Shown one piece after another: positions 19,079-27,517 of a stretch of DNA of 38,366 nt. The notes beneath the pieces are model-generated. The model was given only the letters and a program-made list of their open reading frames with translations. It had not been told where the DNA came from and ran no database searches. The translations under genes were made by a program, and so were the position numbers. Source of the stretch: Saccharopolyspora elongata. Lineage in GTDB: Bacteria; Actinomycetota; Actinomycetes; Mycobacteriales; Pseudonocardiaceae. The stretch's first letter is position 1. Every line of letters begins with the position of its first letter. The stretch covers positions 1 through 38,366 of the forward strand of contig NZ_SMKW01000087.1 in the NCBI RefSeq assembly GCF_004348985.1. Direction: 5' to 3'.

Positions 19079-19533
19079 AACGCGCCCTCCTCGCCGCGCT
19101 CGCGCTGCTGCTCGCTGGGTGCGGTAGCGCGCCGGAACCGGTCGATCCGCAGGTTCGCCAGCAGCTCATCGCGCAGGTGGAAGCGGTGAAGACCGCGGCG
19201 CTGGCCAACGACCGCGCCGCCGCCGAGGCGGCCCTCGGCGAGCTGAACCGCGAAATCGCCACCGCGCAGGCGCAGGGCAAGCTCAACCCGGACAACGCCC
19301 GCGTCATCCTCGCTGCGGCGGACCGCGTCGCCGAGGACGTGCGCACCATCCCGCTGCCTGCTCCGCCGCCCCCGGTGATCGTGACTGTCACACCGCAGCC
19401 GCCCCTTCCCGACCCCGGGCGCGAGCAGGCGGACGAGTCGGGACAGCGCTGGGAAGAGCGCTGGAAAGGTTGGGAAGAACGGCAGAAGAACTGGGAAAAG
19501 CGCATGGAGAACAACGGTAAGAACGACGACTGA
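19075..19533 (+). CDS. Small coiled-coil lipoprotein coupled to the kinase
   Basis: 152 residues. Signal peptide with lipobox LLAGC (cysteine near residue 16). Residues about 20-85 are helical and Ala-rich; a proline segment (PLPAPPPPVIVTVTPQPPLP) follows; then a highly charged tail with repeated W-E/K units (RWEERWKGWEERQKNWEKRM). Overlaps the kinase gene by four bases. Surface protein of unknown function, perhaps a partner or substrate of the kinase. Confidence 0.7.
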   Translation: MKRALLAALALLLAGCGSAPEPVDPQVRQQLIAQVEAVKTAALANDRAAAEAALGELNREIATAQAQGKLNPDNARVILAAADRVAEDVRTIPLPAPPPPVIVTVTPQPPLPDPGREQADESGQRWEERWKGWEERQKNWEKRMENNGKNDD

Positions 19534-19651
19534 CGAGGAAATTCCCGGTCTCCGGCAGTCGGCGACCCGGATGGCGCAGCAATGGTTGTGCCAATTTCGG
19601 CTCCTGTGGCAGTGTTCCGCTCGCAGTGCAATCTCGGACTGGAGGCGGACC

Positions 19652-20182
19652 GTGCGCAAGGGAATCGCGGCCGGCGCGATCGCGACCGGACTTCTGCTGG
19701 CGGGCTGCAGCTCCGGCGCGACACCCGCCGAGCAGCCGCCGAACGGCTCCACCCGCACCACGACGGCGAAGTCGATCGAAGTCGGCGACCCGTGCTCGCT
19801 GCTCACCTCGGACCAGGCGAAAACCCTTGGCCTGGAACAAGAACCGAAGCCGGGGGAGAACGAGGGCAAGCCGGGCTGCCAGTACGAGTCGGGAACCCCG
19901 GGAGGACCCGGCTGGGGCGTCTTCGTGGCGGCGGACCCGAAGCGCACGTTCCAGCAGTTCACCGAGGCCCAGCCGCGGGCCCAGCGGCTCGACGTCGGCG
20001 GCTACCCGGCGGCGAAGGTCAACGACGCCACGGGCTGCACGTTCGTGGTGGACGTGGCGGACGCGGGATCGCTTCTGGTCAGCGCCCTCGTGCGATCGGG
20101 AGCGCCGATCGAGGTCGGCACCAGCTGCGACGCGGCGAAGCGAACGACCGAAGCAACCCTGAAAACCCTCCCCGACGCGTAG
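19652..20182 (+). CDS. DUF3558-like lipoprotein
   Basis: 176 residues from a GTG with GGAGG seven bases upstream. Signal peptide and lipobox LLLAGCSSG (cysteine near 20). The mature domain begins DPCSLLTSDQAKTLGL and continues with PGCQYES, PAAKVND and CTFVVDVAD, the pattern of the actinobacterial DUF3558 family. Members often lie beside EspG genes in Pseudonocardiales, and a broken EspG follows here. Function unknown. Confidence 0.8.
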   Translation: MRKGIAAGAIATGLLLAGCSSGATPAEQPPNGSTRTTTAKSIEVGDPCSLLTSDQAKTLGLEQEPKPGENEGKPGCQYESGTPGGPGWGVFVAADPKRTFQQFTEAQPRAQRLDVGGYPAAKVNDATGCTFVVDVADAGSLLVSALVRSGAPIEVGTSCDAAKRTTEATLKTLPDA

Positions 20183-20261
20183 GACCCGGCGGGCTTCTGA
20201 TTGCTCACGCCGGTTCTTGCCGGATTGGGCACTCACGAGGGACGCGAACGGTTCTTTCCGC

Positions 20262-20765
20262 TCAGGCAGGTCGGATTTGCAACAACTGGCCGTACGTTGT
20301 CGCGTCGCCAGTCCCCACCCCTGGCACATTGGTGCAGGTGATCTTGTAGCCGGATGGCATGGTCGCGGTCGCGCCCTCGGTCGTCATGCTGGCCGGGGAG
20401 GCACACTGGGGCTGGAGCTGTTCGAAGGCCTCGGTGGCTTCCTTGAGCTCTTCGGGTTTGCCCTGCCAGATGTGCTTGGCGGCGATCTCGAATACCGGGA
20501 TCAGGGCCTTGGCCGGGTCCTGCACCGTGGTGCGTTCGCCCTTGTGCGCTGCGGCCGAGGTGCTCACGTCCAAGACGAACTCCCGGAGCTCGCCGTTCGG
20601 GTCATGCAGATGCCTTTGGTATTCGATTGACGCCCGGATGGTATATGGCTGACCGACGTTGTCCTTGGTCTCACACAGCCGCGGAGCGGATACGGGACTG
20701 CCAACCTCTGTTCGTTCTCCCTCTCGCAGGCAACTCCAGCCCTCCGCGGCAACACCGTCCATCAC
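20262..20765 (-). pseudogene. 3' fragment of an unknown secreted-type gene
   Basis: Minus-strand frame of 167 codons. The part after about residue 36 reads like a real protein: TIRASIEYQRHLHDPNGEL, then FVLDVSTSAAAHKG, VFEIAAKHIWQGKPEELKEA, and cysteines near the end. The first ~35 residues overlap DNA that, on the other strand, encodes EspG-like sequence and look like junction noise. There is no signal peptide or Shine-Dalgarno, so the gene has probably lost its 5' end where it abuts the EspG fragment. An intact short gene cannot be excluded. Confidence 0.5.
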
Positions 20766-21122
20766 GGCGTCGGGGTGTCGCTGCGCAGCGCGGTGATGGA
20801 GGAGGCTTCCAGGGCAGCCGGGGCGTCCGACCTCGCGATGGCGGAAGGTCTTGCCCGGCAGGGGATTCGCCGCGACGATGCGCGAACGCTGGTGGAGATG
20901 GCCGGCGGGCAGCGCGTCGCGTGGGCTCAGTTCGGCGCGTCCATCATGGACGGCCAGGGCAAGCGGCGCCGGGCGCCGATGGTCACGAACTTCTTCGCCA
21001 ACGCCAAGGGCTGGTACTTCATCGAGAACAGCCGCCGCAGCGCGGAAGCGTGGACGACGATCGCCCCAGCAGACAAGCAGCGGATGGCCACGAGGATCCA
21101 GGATCTCCTGAAAACCCTCTGA
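20727..21122 (+). pseudogene. C-terminal fragment of an EspG-like ESX chaperone
   Basis: EspG-like homology begins around ATPALRGNTVHHGVGV (about 20727) and runs through LARQGIRRDDARTLVEMAGG, WAQFGASIMDGQGKRRRAP and EAWTTIAPADKQRM to the stop. This matches the C-terminal half of the EspG family (usually about 250-280 residues). Only about 130 residues remain and no good start exists; a GTG at 20775 would yield 115 residues. EspG proteins chaperone PE/PPE-type ESX substrates, so a working chaperone is not expected from this copy. It follows the DUF3558 gene, its usual neighbour, but with a foreign antisense fragment wedged between. Confidence 0.65.
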
Positions 21123-21185
21123 CGCCTGCTGCGGCCGCCGGGCGCAGATCCGGCTGGTGTGTCATTGGTCACTTACAGTCATCGC

Positions 21186-21878
21186 ATGGCGGCGACCGAG
21201 GTGCGGTGCGGGTGGTGGCGGGCGTTCCGGGAGTTGCCGTTCTTCCCCGCGACCGTGCTGGTGTTCATCCTCGCCGCGGCCGCCGCGCTGTTCGCCGGCT
21301 CCTACACCTTCGCGATGGCCAATCCGACGCCGCACAGCGTGCCGCTGGCCGTCGTCGGCACTCGCCACGATCCCGCGCTCGTCGCCGAGATGGAGGAGGC
21401 CGCAGGCACCGCGTTCGAGCTCCACCGGTACGACTACGCAGATGCTCTGCGGGCCGTGGAGGAGCAGCGCGTGTTCGGCGTGCTGGACCTCCGCGGCGAC
21501 GTGCTGCGGCTCGTCGAGGCCTGGCTGATCCTGGCGCTGACGATGTTCAGCTCCGGGATGGTGTTCACGATGTTCAACGCGCTGCTGGGGCGGTGGGCGA
21601 TGGTGCCCGCCTGGGGCCTGATGGTGCTGCTCGGCAACCCCTCGTCCGGCGGCGCGGTGTCCTGGCCGCTGCTGCCGTCCCCGCTGGGCCTGATCGGCGT
21701 CTGGCTGCCGCCCGGGGCGTCGGTCAACGCGATGCACACCGCCGTCTACTTCGGCGGCTAACAGCACGCCTTCCCGTTCCTCGTGCTGACCGGCTGGGCG
21801 GTGCTGTCCTGCGCCGTCTTCTGGGTCTGGCGCCGCCGCCATCCCGGCGGCCGCCCGGCCGGTCCGGAGCCCTCCTGA
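21186..21878 (+). pseudogene. Broken YhgE/ABC-2-like membrane protein
   Basis: From the ATG at 21186: an N-terminal membrane segment (FPATVLVFILAAAAALFAGS), a typical extracytoplasmic start (NPTPHSVPLAVVG), then GVLDLRGD joined directly to LRLVEAWLILALTMFSSGMV. In family members I recall, roughly 100 or more residues with further membrane segments lie between these parts, so an internal in-frame deletion is inferred. The frame then meets TAA at 21759 but continues without it as QHAFPFLVL to a natural-looking end at 21876-21878. Deletion plus nonsense codon indicate a pseudogene. Confidence 0.65.
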
Positions 21879-22231
21879 ACCTTTGCGGAACTTCCGCGTA
21901 GCGGAAGCGGCGGGAGTTCTTGATCACTTTGCGGATGAGGGGTACTTCACCCCGGTGTGACCTGCGAGGACGCCGCGGAGTGGCTCAACTGTGCGGAAAT
22001 CGGACACATTCGAAGAGTTTTGGCCGAGATTAGTGCACTTCAGCGGCTTTGTTGGTAGTACTTGCAACGGCCCCGTGCTCGTGCGCGCCTCGTACGAGCG
22101 GAACCAGGCGGGTCTGGGCGGCGAACCTGATGAATCCTGCTCACAAAAACCGGGACCCAAGTGGAACCCGGTGGAGCGGACTCGGTACCGTCGCCCGCAC
22201 CGATCAAGAGAAACCCCACATCACGGAGGAC
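21879..22231. other. Non-coding region upstream of mihF
   Basis: About 350 bp without a supportable gene. It holds a small perfect hairpin CTTCCGC-GTA-GCGGAAG (21891-21907), which could end the broken membrane gene, and a second GGGGT-ACTTC-ACCCC. The region is less GC-rich and should contain the mihF promoter(s) and a long leader. An open frame upstream of and continuous with mihF (from 22049) has no protein-like character. Confidence 0.5.
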
Positions 22232-22552
22232 ATGGTGGCCCTTCCCCAGCTGACCGAGGAGCAGCGGGCAGCAGCTCTGGAAAAGGCGGCTGCCGCCCGT
22301 CGCGCCCGAGCTGAGCTCAAGGAGCGCCTCAAGCGAGGTGGAACCACGCTGGCGGAGGTCCTGGAGACCGCCGACAACGACGAGGTCTTGGGCAAGATGA
22401 AGGTCTCCGCCCTGCTCGAAGCCCTTCCCGGCGTTGGCAAGGTCCGCGCTTCGCAGATCATGGAGCGGCTGGAGATCGCCAACAGCCGTCGACTGCGCGG
22501 GCTGGGTGAGCGGCAGCGCAAGGCGCTGCTCTCCGAGTTCAGCGGCGAGTGA
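22232..22552 (+). CDS. mihF: Actinobacterial integration host factor (mIHF/sIHF)
   Basis: 106 residues from the ATG at 22232, with GGAGGA just upstream. Lys/Arg-rich N-terminal helix (EKAAAARRARAELKERLKRG) followed by a helix-turn-helix/HhH-like segment with LLEALPGVGKVRASQIMERL. The family is a DNA-bending nucleoid protein essential in mycobacteria and unrelated in sequence to E. coli IHF. The stop overlaps the gmk GTG start (GTGA). Confidence 0.93.
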   Translation: MVALPQLTEEQRAAALEKAAAARRARAELKERLKRGGTTLAEVLETADNDEVLGKMKVSALLEALPGVGKVRASQIMERLEIANSRRLRGLGERQRKALLSEFSGE

Positions 22553-23151
22553 TCGACGCACAAACCGGCGCTGAGCCGAGGACCGTCCGTCAGGGCGAGC
22601 CTCGGCTCACCGTCGTTTCCGGGCCCTCCGGCGTCGGCAAGTCCAGCGTGCTCAGCGAGGTGCGCAGGCTGGCCCCGGAGATCTACTTCAGCGTGTCCGC
22701 GACCACCCGCGCGCCCCGCGCCGGGGAGGTCGACGGCGAGCACTACCACTTCGTCTCGACCGCGGAGTTCGAGCGGATGATCGCCGCCGGCGAGATGCTC
22801 GAACACGCCCGCTACGCGGGAAACCTCTACGGCACCCCGCGCAAACCGGTCGAGGAGGCCCTGGCGGCCGGCCGGGCTGCCGTCCTGGAGATCGAGCTCC
22901 AGGGTGCCCGCCAGGTGCGGGTGGCCATGCCGGAGGCGCAGCTGGTGATGCTGCTGCCGCCGTCCTGGGAGGTGCTGGTGGACCGGCTCACCGGTCGCGG
23001 CACGGAGCCCGCGGAGGTCGTGGAGCGGCGCTTGGCGACCGCGCGCGAGGAGCTGGCGGCCGAATCGGAGTTCGACGCGTCGGTCGTCAACGCCGACGTG
23101 CAGGCCGCTACCAGCGAATTGCTACGATTGATTCTTGGCCGCGAGCAGTGA
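22549..23151 (+). CDS. gmk: Guanylate kinase
   Basis: 200 residues; GMP + ATP to GDP + ADP. P-loop GPSGVGKSS near residue 25, GMP-binding segment SVSATTRAPRAGEVDGEHYHF, and ATP-lid arginines (RLTGRGTEPAEVVERRL). GTG start coupled to mihF. Conserved order mihF-gmk-rpoZ. Confidence 0.96.
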   Translation: MIDAQTGAEPRTVRQGEPRLTVVSGPSGVGKSSVLSEVRRLAPEIYFSVSATTRAPRAGEVDGEHYHFVSTAEFERMIAAGEMLEHARYAGNLYGTPRKPVEEALAAGRAAVLEIELQGARQVRVAMPEAQLVMLLPPSWEVLVDRLTGRGTEPAEVVERRLATAREELAAESEFDASVVNADVQAATSELLRLILGREQ

Positions 23152-23257
23152 CCTCGCGCGTTCCGCGCCGACCCGGCGTCGACCGGGTTCCCGGCCGGGC
23201 CGCCCGCCATGTCACTGCCGCCCCAGCAGACATCCACGAGGAGCAGGAGCCACTCAC

Positions 23258-23551
23258 GTGAGCACCCCCAGCGCGCTGGCTGCGCTCAACAGCAGCCCGT
23301 CGACCAACACCGTCGAGGGCATCACCTACCCGCCGATCGACGACCTGCTCGAGCAGGTCAGCTCCAAGTACGCCCTGGTGATCTACTCCGCGAAGCGGGC
23401 GCGGCAGATCAACGACTACTACGCGCAGCTCGGCGAGGGCCTGCTGGAGTACGTCGGGCCGCTGGTCGAGCCGGGTCCGCGGGAGAAGCCGCTGTCGATC
23501 GCGCTCCGCGAGATCCACGCGGGCGTGCTCGAGCACACCGAAGGCGAGTGA
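23258..23551 (+). CDS. rpoZ: RNA polymerase omega subunit
   Basis: 97 residues. Conserved core YPPIDDLLEQVSSKYALV followed by IYSAKRARQINDYY, which wraps the beta-prime C-terminus. GTG start; GAGGAGCAGGAG upstream. The preceding 106-bp gap contains a small hairpin (ACCCGG-CGTCGA-CCGGGT, 23171-23188). Its TGA overlaps the coaBC GTG. Confidence 0.95.
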   Translation: MSTPSALAALNSSPSTNTVEGITYPPIDDLLEQVSSKYALVIYSAKRARQINDYYAQLGEGLLEYVGPLVEPGPREKPLSIALREIHAGVLEHTEGE

Positions 23552-24813
23552 CGACGGCCAACAGCGGTGCGGCCGCGCCGCAGGACCGCCCGCGGGTGGT
23601 CCTCGGCGTCAGCGGTGGCATCGCCGCGTACAAGGCGTGCGAGGTCCTGCGGCGGCTGACCGAGTCCGGCCACCGCGTCCGGGTCATCCCGACCGAGGCC
23701 GCGCTGCGGTTCGTCGGCGCGGCGACCTTCGAGGCGCTGTCCGGGCAGCCGGTGGAGACCGGCGTGTTCGCCGACGTCGAAGAGGTCCCGCACGTGCGGC
23801 TCGGCCAGGAGGCCGACCTCGTCGTCGTCGCGCCCGCCACCGCTGACCTGCTGGCCCGTGCGGCGCACGGGCAGGCGAACGACCTGCTCACCTCGACGCT
23901 GCTGACCGCGCGGTGCCCGGTGCTGATGGTCCCGGCGATGCACACCGAGATGTGGGAGCACCCGGCGACGCAGGACAACGTGGCGCTGCTGCGCAGCCGC
24001 GGCGTGGTGGTCGCCGAGCCCGACAGCGGCCGGCTGACCGGCGCGGACACCGGCAAGGGCCGGTTGCCCGATCCCGCCGAGATCGTCGACCTGGCCCGAC
24101 TGCTGCTGGCCGAGCCGCGTGCGCTGCCGCGCGACCTCGAAGGCCGCCGCGTGGTGATCTCCGCCGGTGGCACGCGCGAGCCGCTGGATCCCGTCCGCTA
24201 CCTCGGCAACCGCTCGTCCGGCCGGCAGGGCTACGCGCTGGCGCGCGTCGCCGCGCACCGCGGCGCGGACGTCACGCTGGTCGCCGCGCACACCGCCGAC
24301 CTGCCCGATCCGGCCGGGGTCCGGGTGATCCGGGTGGGTACCGCGGAGGAGCTGCGGTCGGTGATGCTGGCCGAATCCGATGGCGCGGACGCCGTCGTGA
24401 TGGCCGCCGCGGTCGCGGACTTCCGCCCGGTGTCGCAGATCGGGCACAAGATCAAGAAGACCGATCAGGACCCGGAGCCGCTGGCGCTGACCCGTAACCC
24501 GGACATCCTCGCGGAGCTCGTCGAGGCGCGGAACGCGGACAAGCTGGCGGCGTCGCTGATCGTCGGGTTCGCCGCCGAGACGGGCGATCCGAACACCAGC
24601 GCGCTGGAGCACGGCCGCGCCAAGCTCGCCCGCAAGGGCTGCGACCTGCTGGTGGTCAACACCGTCGGCGACGGGCAGGCCTTCGAGGTCGAGGACAACT
24701 CGGGCTGGCTGCTGGGCGGCGACGGCACCGAGCAGCCGATCCCGTTCGGCGCGAAGTCCCGGCTGGCGGCCACATTGTGGGACGCTGTGAACCGGCAGCT
24801 GTCCCGGCAGTAG
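23548..24813 (+). CDS. coaBC: Bifunctional phosphopantothenoylcysteine decarboxylase / synthetase
   Basis: 421 residues. CoaC flavoprotein half (about 15-190): GVSGGIAAYKACE, PAMHTEMWEHPAT. CoaB synthetase half (about 195-421): ISAGGTREPLDPVRYLGN and the following RSSG, AAAVADFRP. Both steps of coenzyme A synthesis from 4'-phosphopantothenate are covered. GTG start within the rpoZ stop (GTGA). Confidence 0.96.
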   Translation: MTTANSGAAAPQDRPRVVLGVSGGIAAYKACEVLRRLTESGHRVRVIPTEAALRFVGAATFEALSGQPVETGVFADVEEVPHVRLGQEADLVVVAPATADLLARAAHGQANDLLTSTLLTARCPVLMVPAMHTEMWEHPATQDNVALLRSRGVVVAEPDSGRLTGADTGKGRLPDPAEIVDLARLLLAEPRALPRDLEGRRVVISAGGTREPLDPVRYLGNRSSGRQGYALARVAAHRGADVTLVAAHTADLPDPAGVRVIRVGTAEELRSVMLAESDGADAVVMAAAVADFRPVSQIGHKIKKTDQDPEPLALTRNPDILAELVEARNADKLAASLIVGFAAETGDPNTSALEHGRAKLARKGCDLLVVNTVGDGQAFEVEDNSGWLLGGDGTEQPIPFGAKSRLAATLWDAVNRQLSRQ

Positions 24814-24872
24814 GCTGACCTCGCACGTCAGGCCACTGCGGTGAGTCTTTTCAAGGAATTTCAGGGAGAGTT

Positions 24873-26090
24873 GTGAGTCAGCAGTCGGACCTGCGCACCG
24901 GTCGCAGGTTGTTCACCAGTGAGTCCGTGACCGAAGGCCACCCGGACAAGATCTGCGACGCGATCAGCGACTCGATCCTGGACGCGTTGCTCACCCAGGA
25001 CCCGCGGTCGCGCGTCGCGGTGGAGACGCTGGTGACCACCGGCCAGGTGCACGTCGCGGGCGAGGTGACCACCGACGCGTACGCGGACATCCCGACCATC
25101 GTGCGGGAGAAGATCCTGGAGATCGGCTACGACTCCTCCGCGAAGGGCTTCGACGGCAACTCCTGCGGCGTGAACGTCGCCATCGGCTCGCAGTCGCCGG
25201 ACATCGCGCAGGGCGTCGACGTCGCGCACGAGTCGCGTGTCGAGGGCGTGATCGACGAGATCGCCAAGCAGGGCGCCGGCGACCAGGGCCTGATGTTCGG
25301 CTACGCCTGCGACGACACGCCGGAGTTCATGCCGCTGCCGATCGCGCTGGCGCACCGGTTGTCGCGGCGGCTGACCCGGGTCCGCAAGGACGGGGTGCTG
25401 CCGTACCTGCGGCCGGACGGCAAGACGCAGGTGACCATCGAGTACGCCGGTGACCAGCCGGTGCGCCTGGACACCGTGGTGCTGTCCACGCAGCACGCCG
25501 CCGACATCGACCTGGACTCGATGCTGGCCGTCGACATCAAGGAGAAGGTGGTCGGCCCGGAGATCGAGGCCCTCGGCATCGACAACTCCGACACGCGCCT
25601 GCTGGTGAACCCCACCGGGCGGTTCGTGGTGGGTGGCCCGATGGGCGACGCGGGCCTGACCGGCCGGAAGATCATCGTCGACACCTACGGCGGCATGGCC
25701 CGCCACGGCGGCGGCGCGTTCTCCGGCAAGGACCCGTCGAAGGTGGACCGCTCCGCGGCGTACGCGACGCGGTGGGTGGCCAAGAACGCGGTGGCGGCCG
25801 GGCTGGCCAGCCGCATCGAGGTGCAGGTCGCCTACGCGATCGGCAAGGCCGCCCCGGTGGGCCTGTTCGTCGAGACCTTCGGCACCGAGAACGTCGACCC
25901 GGCGCGCATCCAGTCGGCGATCAACGAGGTCTTCGACCTCCGCCCGGCGGCGATCATCCGCGACCTTGACCTGCTGCGGCCGATCTACGCCCAGACGGCG
26001 GCCTACGGCCACTTCGGGCGCACCGACGTCGACCTGCCCTGGGAGCGCACGGACCGCGCCGAGGCCCTCAAGGCCCTCGCCAACGCCTGA
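24873..26090 (+). CDS. metK: S-adenosylmethionine synthetase
   Basis: 405 residues; methionine + ATP to SAM. Motifs TEGHPDKICDAISD (about 20-33), GAGDQGLMFGYA, and GGGAFSGKDPSKVDRSAAYA. GTG start with AGGGAGAG upstream. The 59-bp gap after coaBC has no room for a SAM riboswitch and shows none. Followed by a strong palindrome. Confidence 0.97.
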   Translation: MSQQSDLRTGRRLFTSESVTEGHPDKICDAISDSILDALLTQDPRSRVAVETLVTTGQVHVAGEVTTDAYADIPTIVREKILEIGYDSSAKGFDGNSCGVNVAIGSQSPDIAQGVDVAHESRVEGVIDEIAKQGAGDQGLMFGYACDDTPEFMPLPIALAHRLSRRLTRVRKDGVLPYLRPDGKTQVTIEYAGDQPVRLDTVVLSTQHAADIDLDSMLAVDIKEKVVGPEIEALGIDNSDTRLLVNPTGRFVVGGPMGDAGLTGRKIIVDTYGGMARHGGGAFSGKDPSKVDRSAAYATRWVAKNAVAAGLASRIEVQVAYAIGKAAPVGLFVETFGTENVDPARIQSAINEVFDLRPAAIIRDLDLLRPIYAQTAAYGHFGRTDVDLPWERTDRAEALKALANA

Positions 26091-26114
26091 CCCCCCGCGT
26101 CGGACCGCAGTTTG

Positions 26115-26152
26115 CGTCGGGCCGCAGTTTCAATTGAAACTGCGGCCCGACG
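26115..26152 (+). terminator. Perfect 38-bp palindrome after metK
   Basis: CGTCGGGCCGCAGTTTCAAT and its exact complement: 19 paired positions with no loop in DNA form (a TTTCAATTGAAA centre). Lies 25 bp after the metK stop. Probable terminator, though a two-fold symmetric protein-binding site is equally compatible. Confidence 0.6.
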
Positions 26153-26174
26153 GCGTGTCGGGGCCCGACACGCC
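26152..26174. repeat. Second palindrome of the metK trailer
   Basis: GGCGTGTCGGG-G-CCCGACACGCC, 11 bp perfectly paired around one central base, sharing one base with the preceding palindrome. The two could form alternating or stacked stems. Confidence 0.6.
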
Positions 26175-26193
26175 GGTGGCTGTGGACAACTTC

Positions 26194-26239
26194 CGCAATT
26201 TCAATGGAAATCAGAGGTTCGATTTCCATTGAAATTGCG
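26194..26239. repeat. Third inverted repeat, AT-rich, before the YwaF-like gene
   Basis: 19-bp perfect arms (26194-26212 CGCAATTTCAATGGAAATC and 26221-26239) around AGAGGTTC. Unusually A+T-rich for the window and distinct in sequence from the two GC-rich palindromes. It lies 39 bp before the preferred start of the next gene, so it could be an operator, a terminator, or the relic of a small inverted-repeat element. Confidence 0.6.
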
Positions 26240-26277
26240 TGCCTGCTCTTGAAAAGGAGCGTGCCTACTCTGGGGGA

Positions 26278-26991
26278 GTGGGGCCGTTTCCGGTGGATCG
26301 CTTCGTTCCCTACGGGCCGTCGCACTGGGTGCTCATGGCGCTGATCGTCGTCGGGTCCGTGACGGTCGCCGCCTTCGGGCGCCGGCAGCGCGGTTCGCGA
26401 TCCGCCGTGCTCTTCACGCGGGGCTTCGCCCTGGTGGTCCTGGCGTTCGGCGTGGCGACGCTGACCTATCGCTTGTTGCCGGCGCAGTGGGACATCGTCG
26501 AATCGCTGCCGCTGCACCTTTGCGATCTCGCTTGGATCGTCGCCGCCTTCGCGTTGTGGACGCAGCGGCCGCAGGCCTGCGCGCTGCTCTACTACTGGGG
26601 GCTGACGCTGACCCCGCAGGCGATCATCACTCCCGCGCTGGACGCGCCGGACTTCCCGTCGCCCGACTTCATCGAGTTCTGGGGTCAGCACCTGATGGTC
26701 ATCTGGGCGGCTGCCTACCTGACCTGGGGCGCCGGGGTGCGGCCGACCTGGCGGGGCTACTGGTTCGCGGCCGCGGTGACGGTCTCCTGGGGCGCGGCGA
26801 TGCTGGTGTTCAACGCCTGGGCGGGCACCAACTACGGCTTCGTCAGCGCGAAGCCGGACAACCCGTCGCTGCTCGACGTGATGGGCGGCTGGCCGTGGTA
26901 CCTGGGCGTCGAGGTGGTCGTCGGCCTGGCCGCCTGGGCTTTGCTGACCTGGCCGTGGACCCGCGCGCCGCGCCGCGCTGTGCTCGCCTGA
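26278..26991 (+). CDS. TMEM164/YwaF-type integral membrane protein
   Basis: 237 residues, seven or so membrane segments. Recognisable core: PLHLCDLAWIVAAFAL, YYWGLTLTPQAIITPAL, FWGQHLMVIWAAAYL, and WAGTNYGFVSAKPDNPSLLD, the TIGR02206/TMEM164 pattern. The start is uncertain: GTG at 26278 lacks a spaced Shine-Dalgarno but has TACTCT (26265-26270) at -10 distance, so leaderless translation is plausible. A GTG at 26239 would overlap the inverted repeat. Function unknown. Converges with trmL. Confidence 0.78.
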   Translation: MGPFPVDRFVPYGPSHWVLMALIVVGSVTVAAFGRRQRGSRSAVLFTRGFALVVLAFGVATLTYRLLPAQWDIVESLPLHLCDLAWIVAAFALWTQRPQACALLYYWGLTLTPQAIITPALDAPDFPSPDFIEFWGQHLMVIWAAAYLTWGAGVRPTWRGYWFAAAVTVSWGAAMLVFNAWAGTNYGFVSAKPDNPSLLDVMGGWPWYLGVEVVVGLAAWALLTWPWTRAPRRAVLA

Positions 26992-26997
26992 GGGGGC

Positions 26998-27456
26998 TCA
27001 CGAGGGCATTGCGAAGCCTTGCTGGCGCCACGCCTCGTAGACCGCGACGGCCGCCGAGTTGGCCAGGTTCATCGAGCGGATTCCGGGCAGCATCGGGATC
27101 CGGACCCGCAGCGTCACGTCGGCGAGCACGTCCTCGGGCAGCCCGGTGGACTCGGGCCCGAACAGCAGCACGTCGCCCGGCCGGTAGGCCACCGCCTCGT
27201 AGGAGTGCTCCGCCTTCGCGGTGAACGCGATGACCCGCTGCGGGTTCAGCGCCCGCCAGGCCGATTCGAGGTCCGGGTGGACGTGCAGGGCGGCCCGGTC
27301 GTGGTAGTCCAGCCCGGCTCGGCGCAGCTTCGCGTCCTCCACAGAGAAGCCGAGGGGCTCGATCAGGTGCAGTGCGCAGCCGGAACCGGCCGCCATCCGG
27401 ATCGCGTTGCCGGCGTTGCCCGGGATTTCGGGCTGGTAGAAGACCACGTGAAACAC
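26998..27456 (-). CDS. trmL: tRNA (cytidine/uridine-34-2'-O)-methyltransferase, TrmL-like
   Basis: 152 residues from a GTG at 27456, the usual length. SPOUT-fold motifs: FYQPEIPGNAGNAIRMA at the N-terminus, LLFGPESTGLP, and IPMLPGIRSMNLANSAAVAV forming the trefoil knot for SAM. Methylates the wobble ribose of certain leucine tRNAs in E. coli. The upstream extension in the same frame has no homology. Confidence 0.92.
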   Translation of the reverse strand: MFHVVFYQPEIPGNAGNAIRMAAGSGCALHLIEPLGFSVEDAKLRRAGLDYHDRAALHVHPDLESAWRALNPQRVIAFTAKAEHSYEAVAYRPGDVLLFGPESTGLPEDVLADVTLRVRIPMLPGIRSMNLANSAAVAVYEAWRQQGFAMPS

Positions 27457-27517
27457 CCGAAATCGTTTCACACCGGGTTCCGGATCGGCAGCGCGGGGGA
27501 GGCCCCCGAACGGGCGA

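Noticed and set aside
20627..21901. A 424-codon plus-strand frame across the EspG fragment and the broken membrane gene
   Set aside because: It is out of phase with both recognisable homologies and is rich in Arg/Gly, a shadow of GC-rich DNA.
22049..22231. Longer N-terminus for mihF starting at 22049
   Set aside because: The family starts at MxxLPQLTEEQR; a good GGAGGA precedes the ATG at 22232, and the upstream residues lack protein character.
24814..24872. SAM riboswitch upstream of metK
   Set aside because: The gap is only 59 bp and shows no SAM-riboswitch core or terminator pair.
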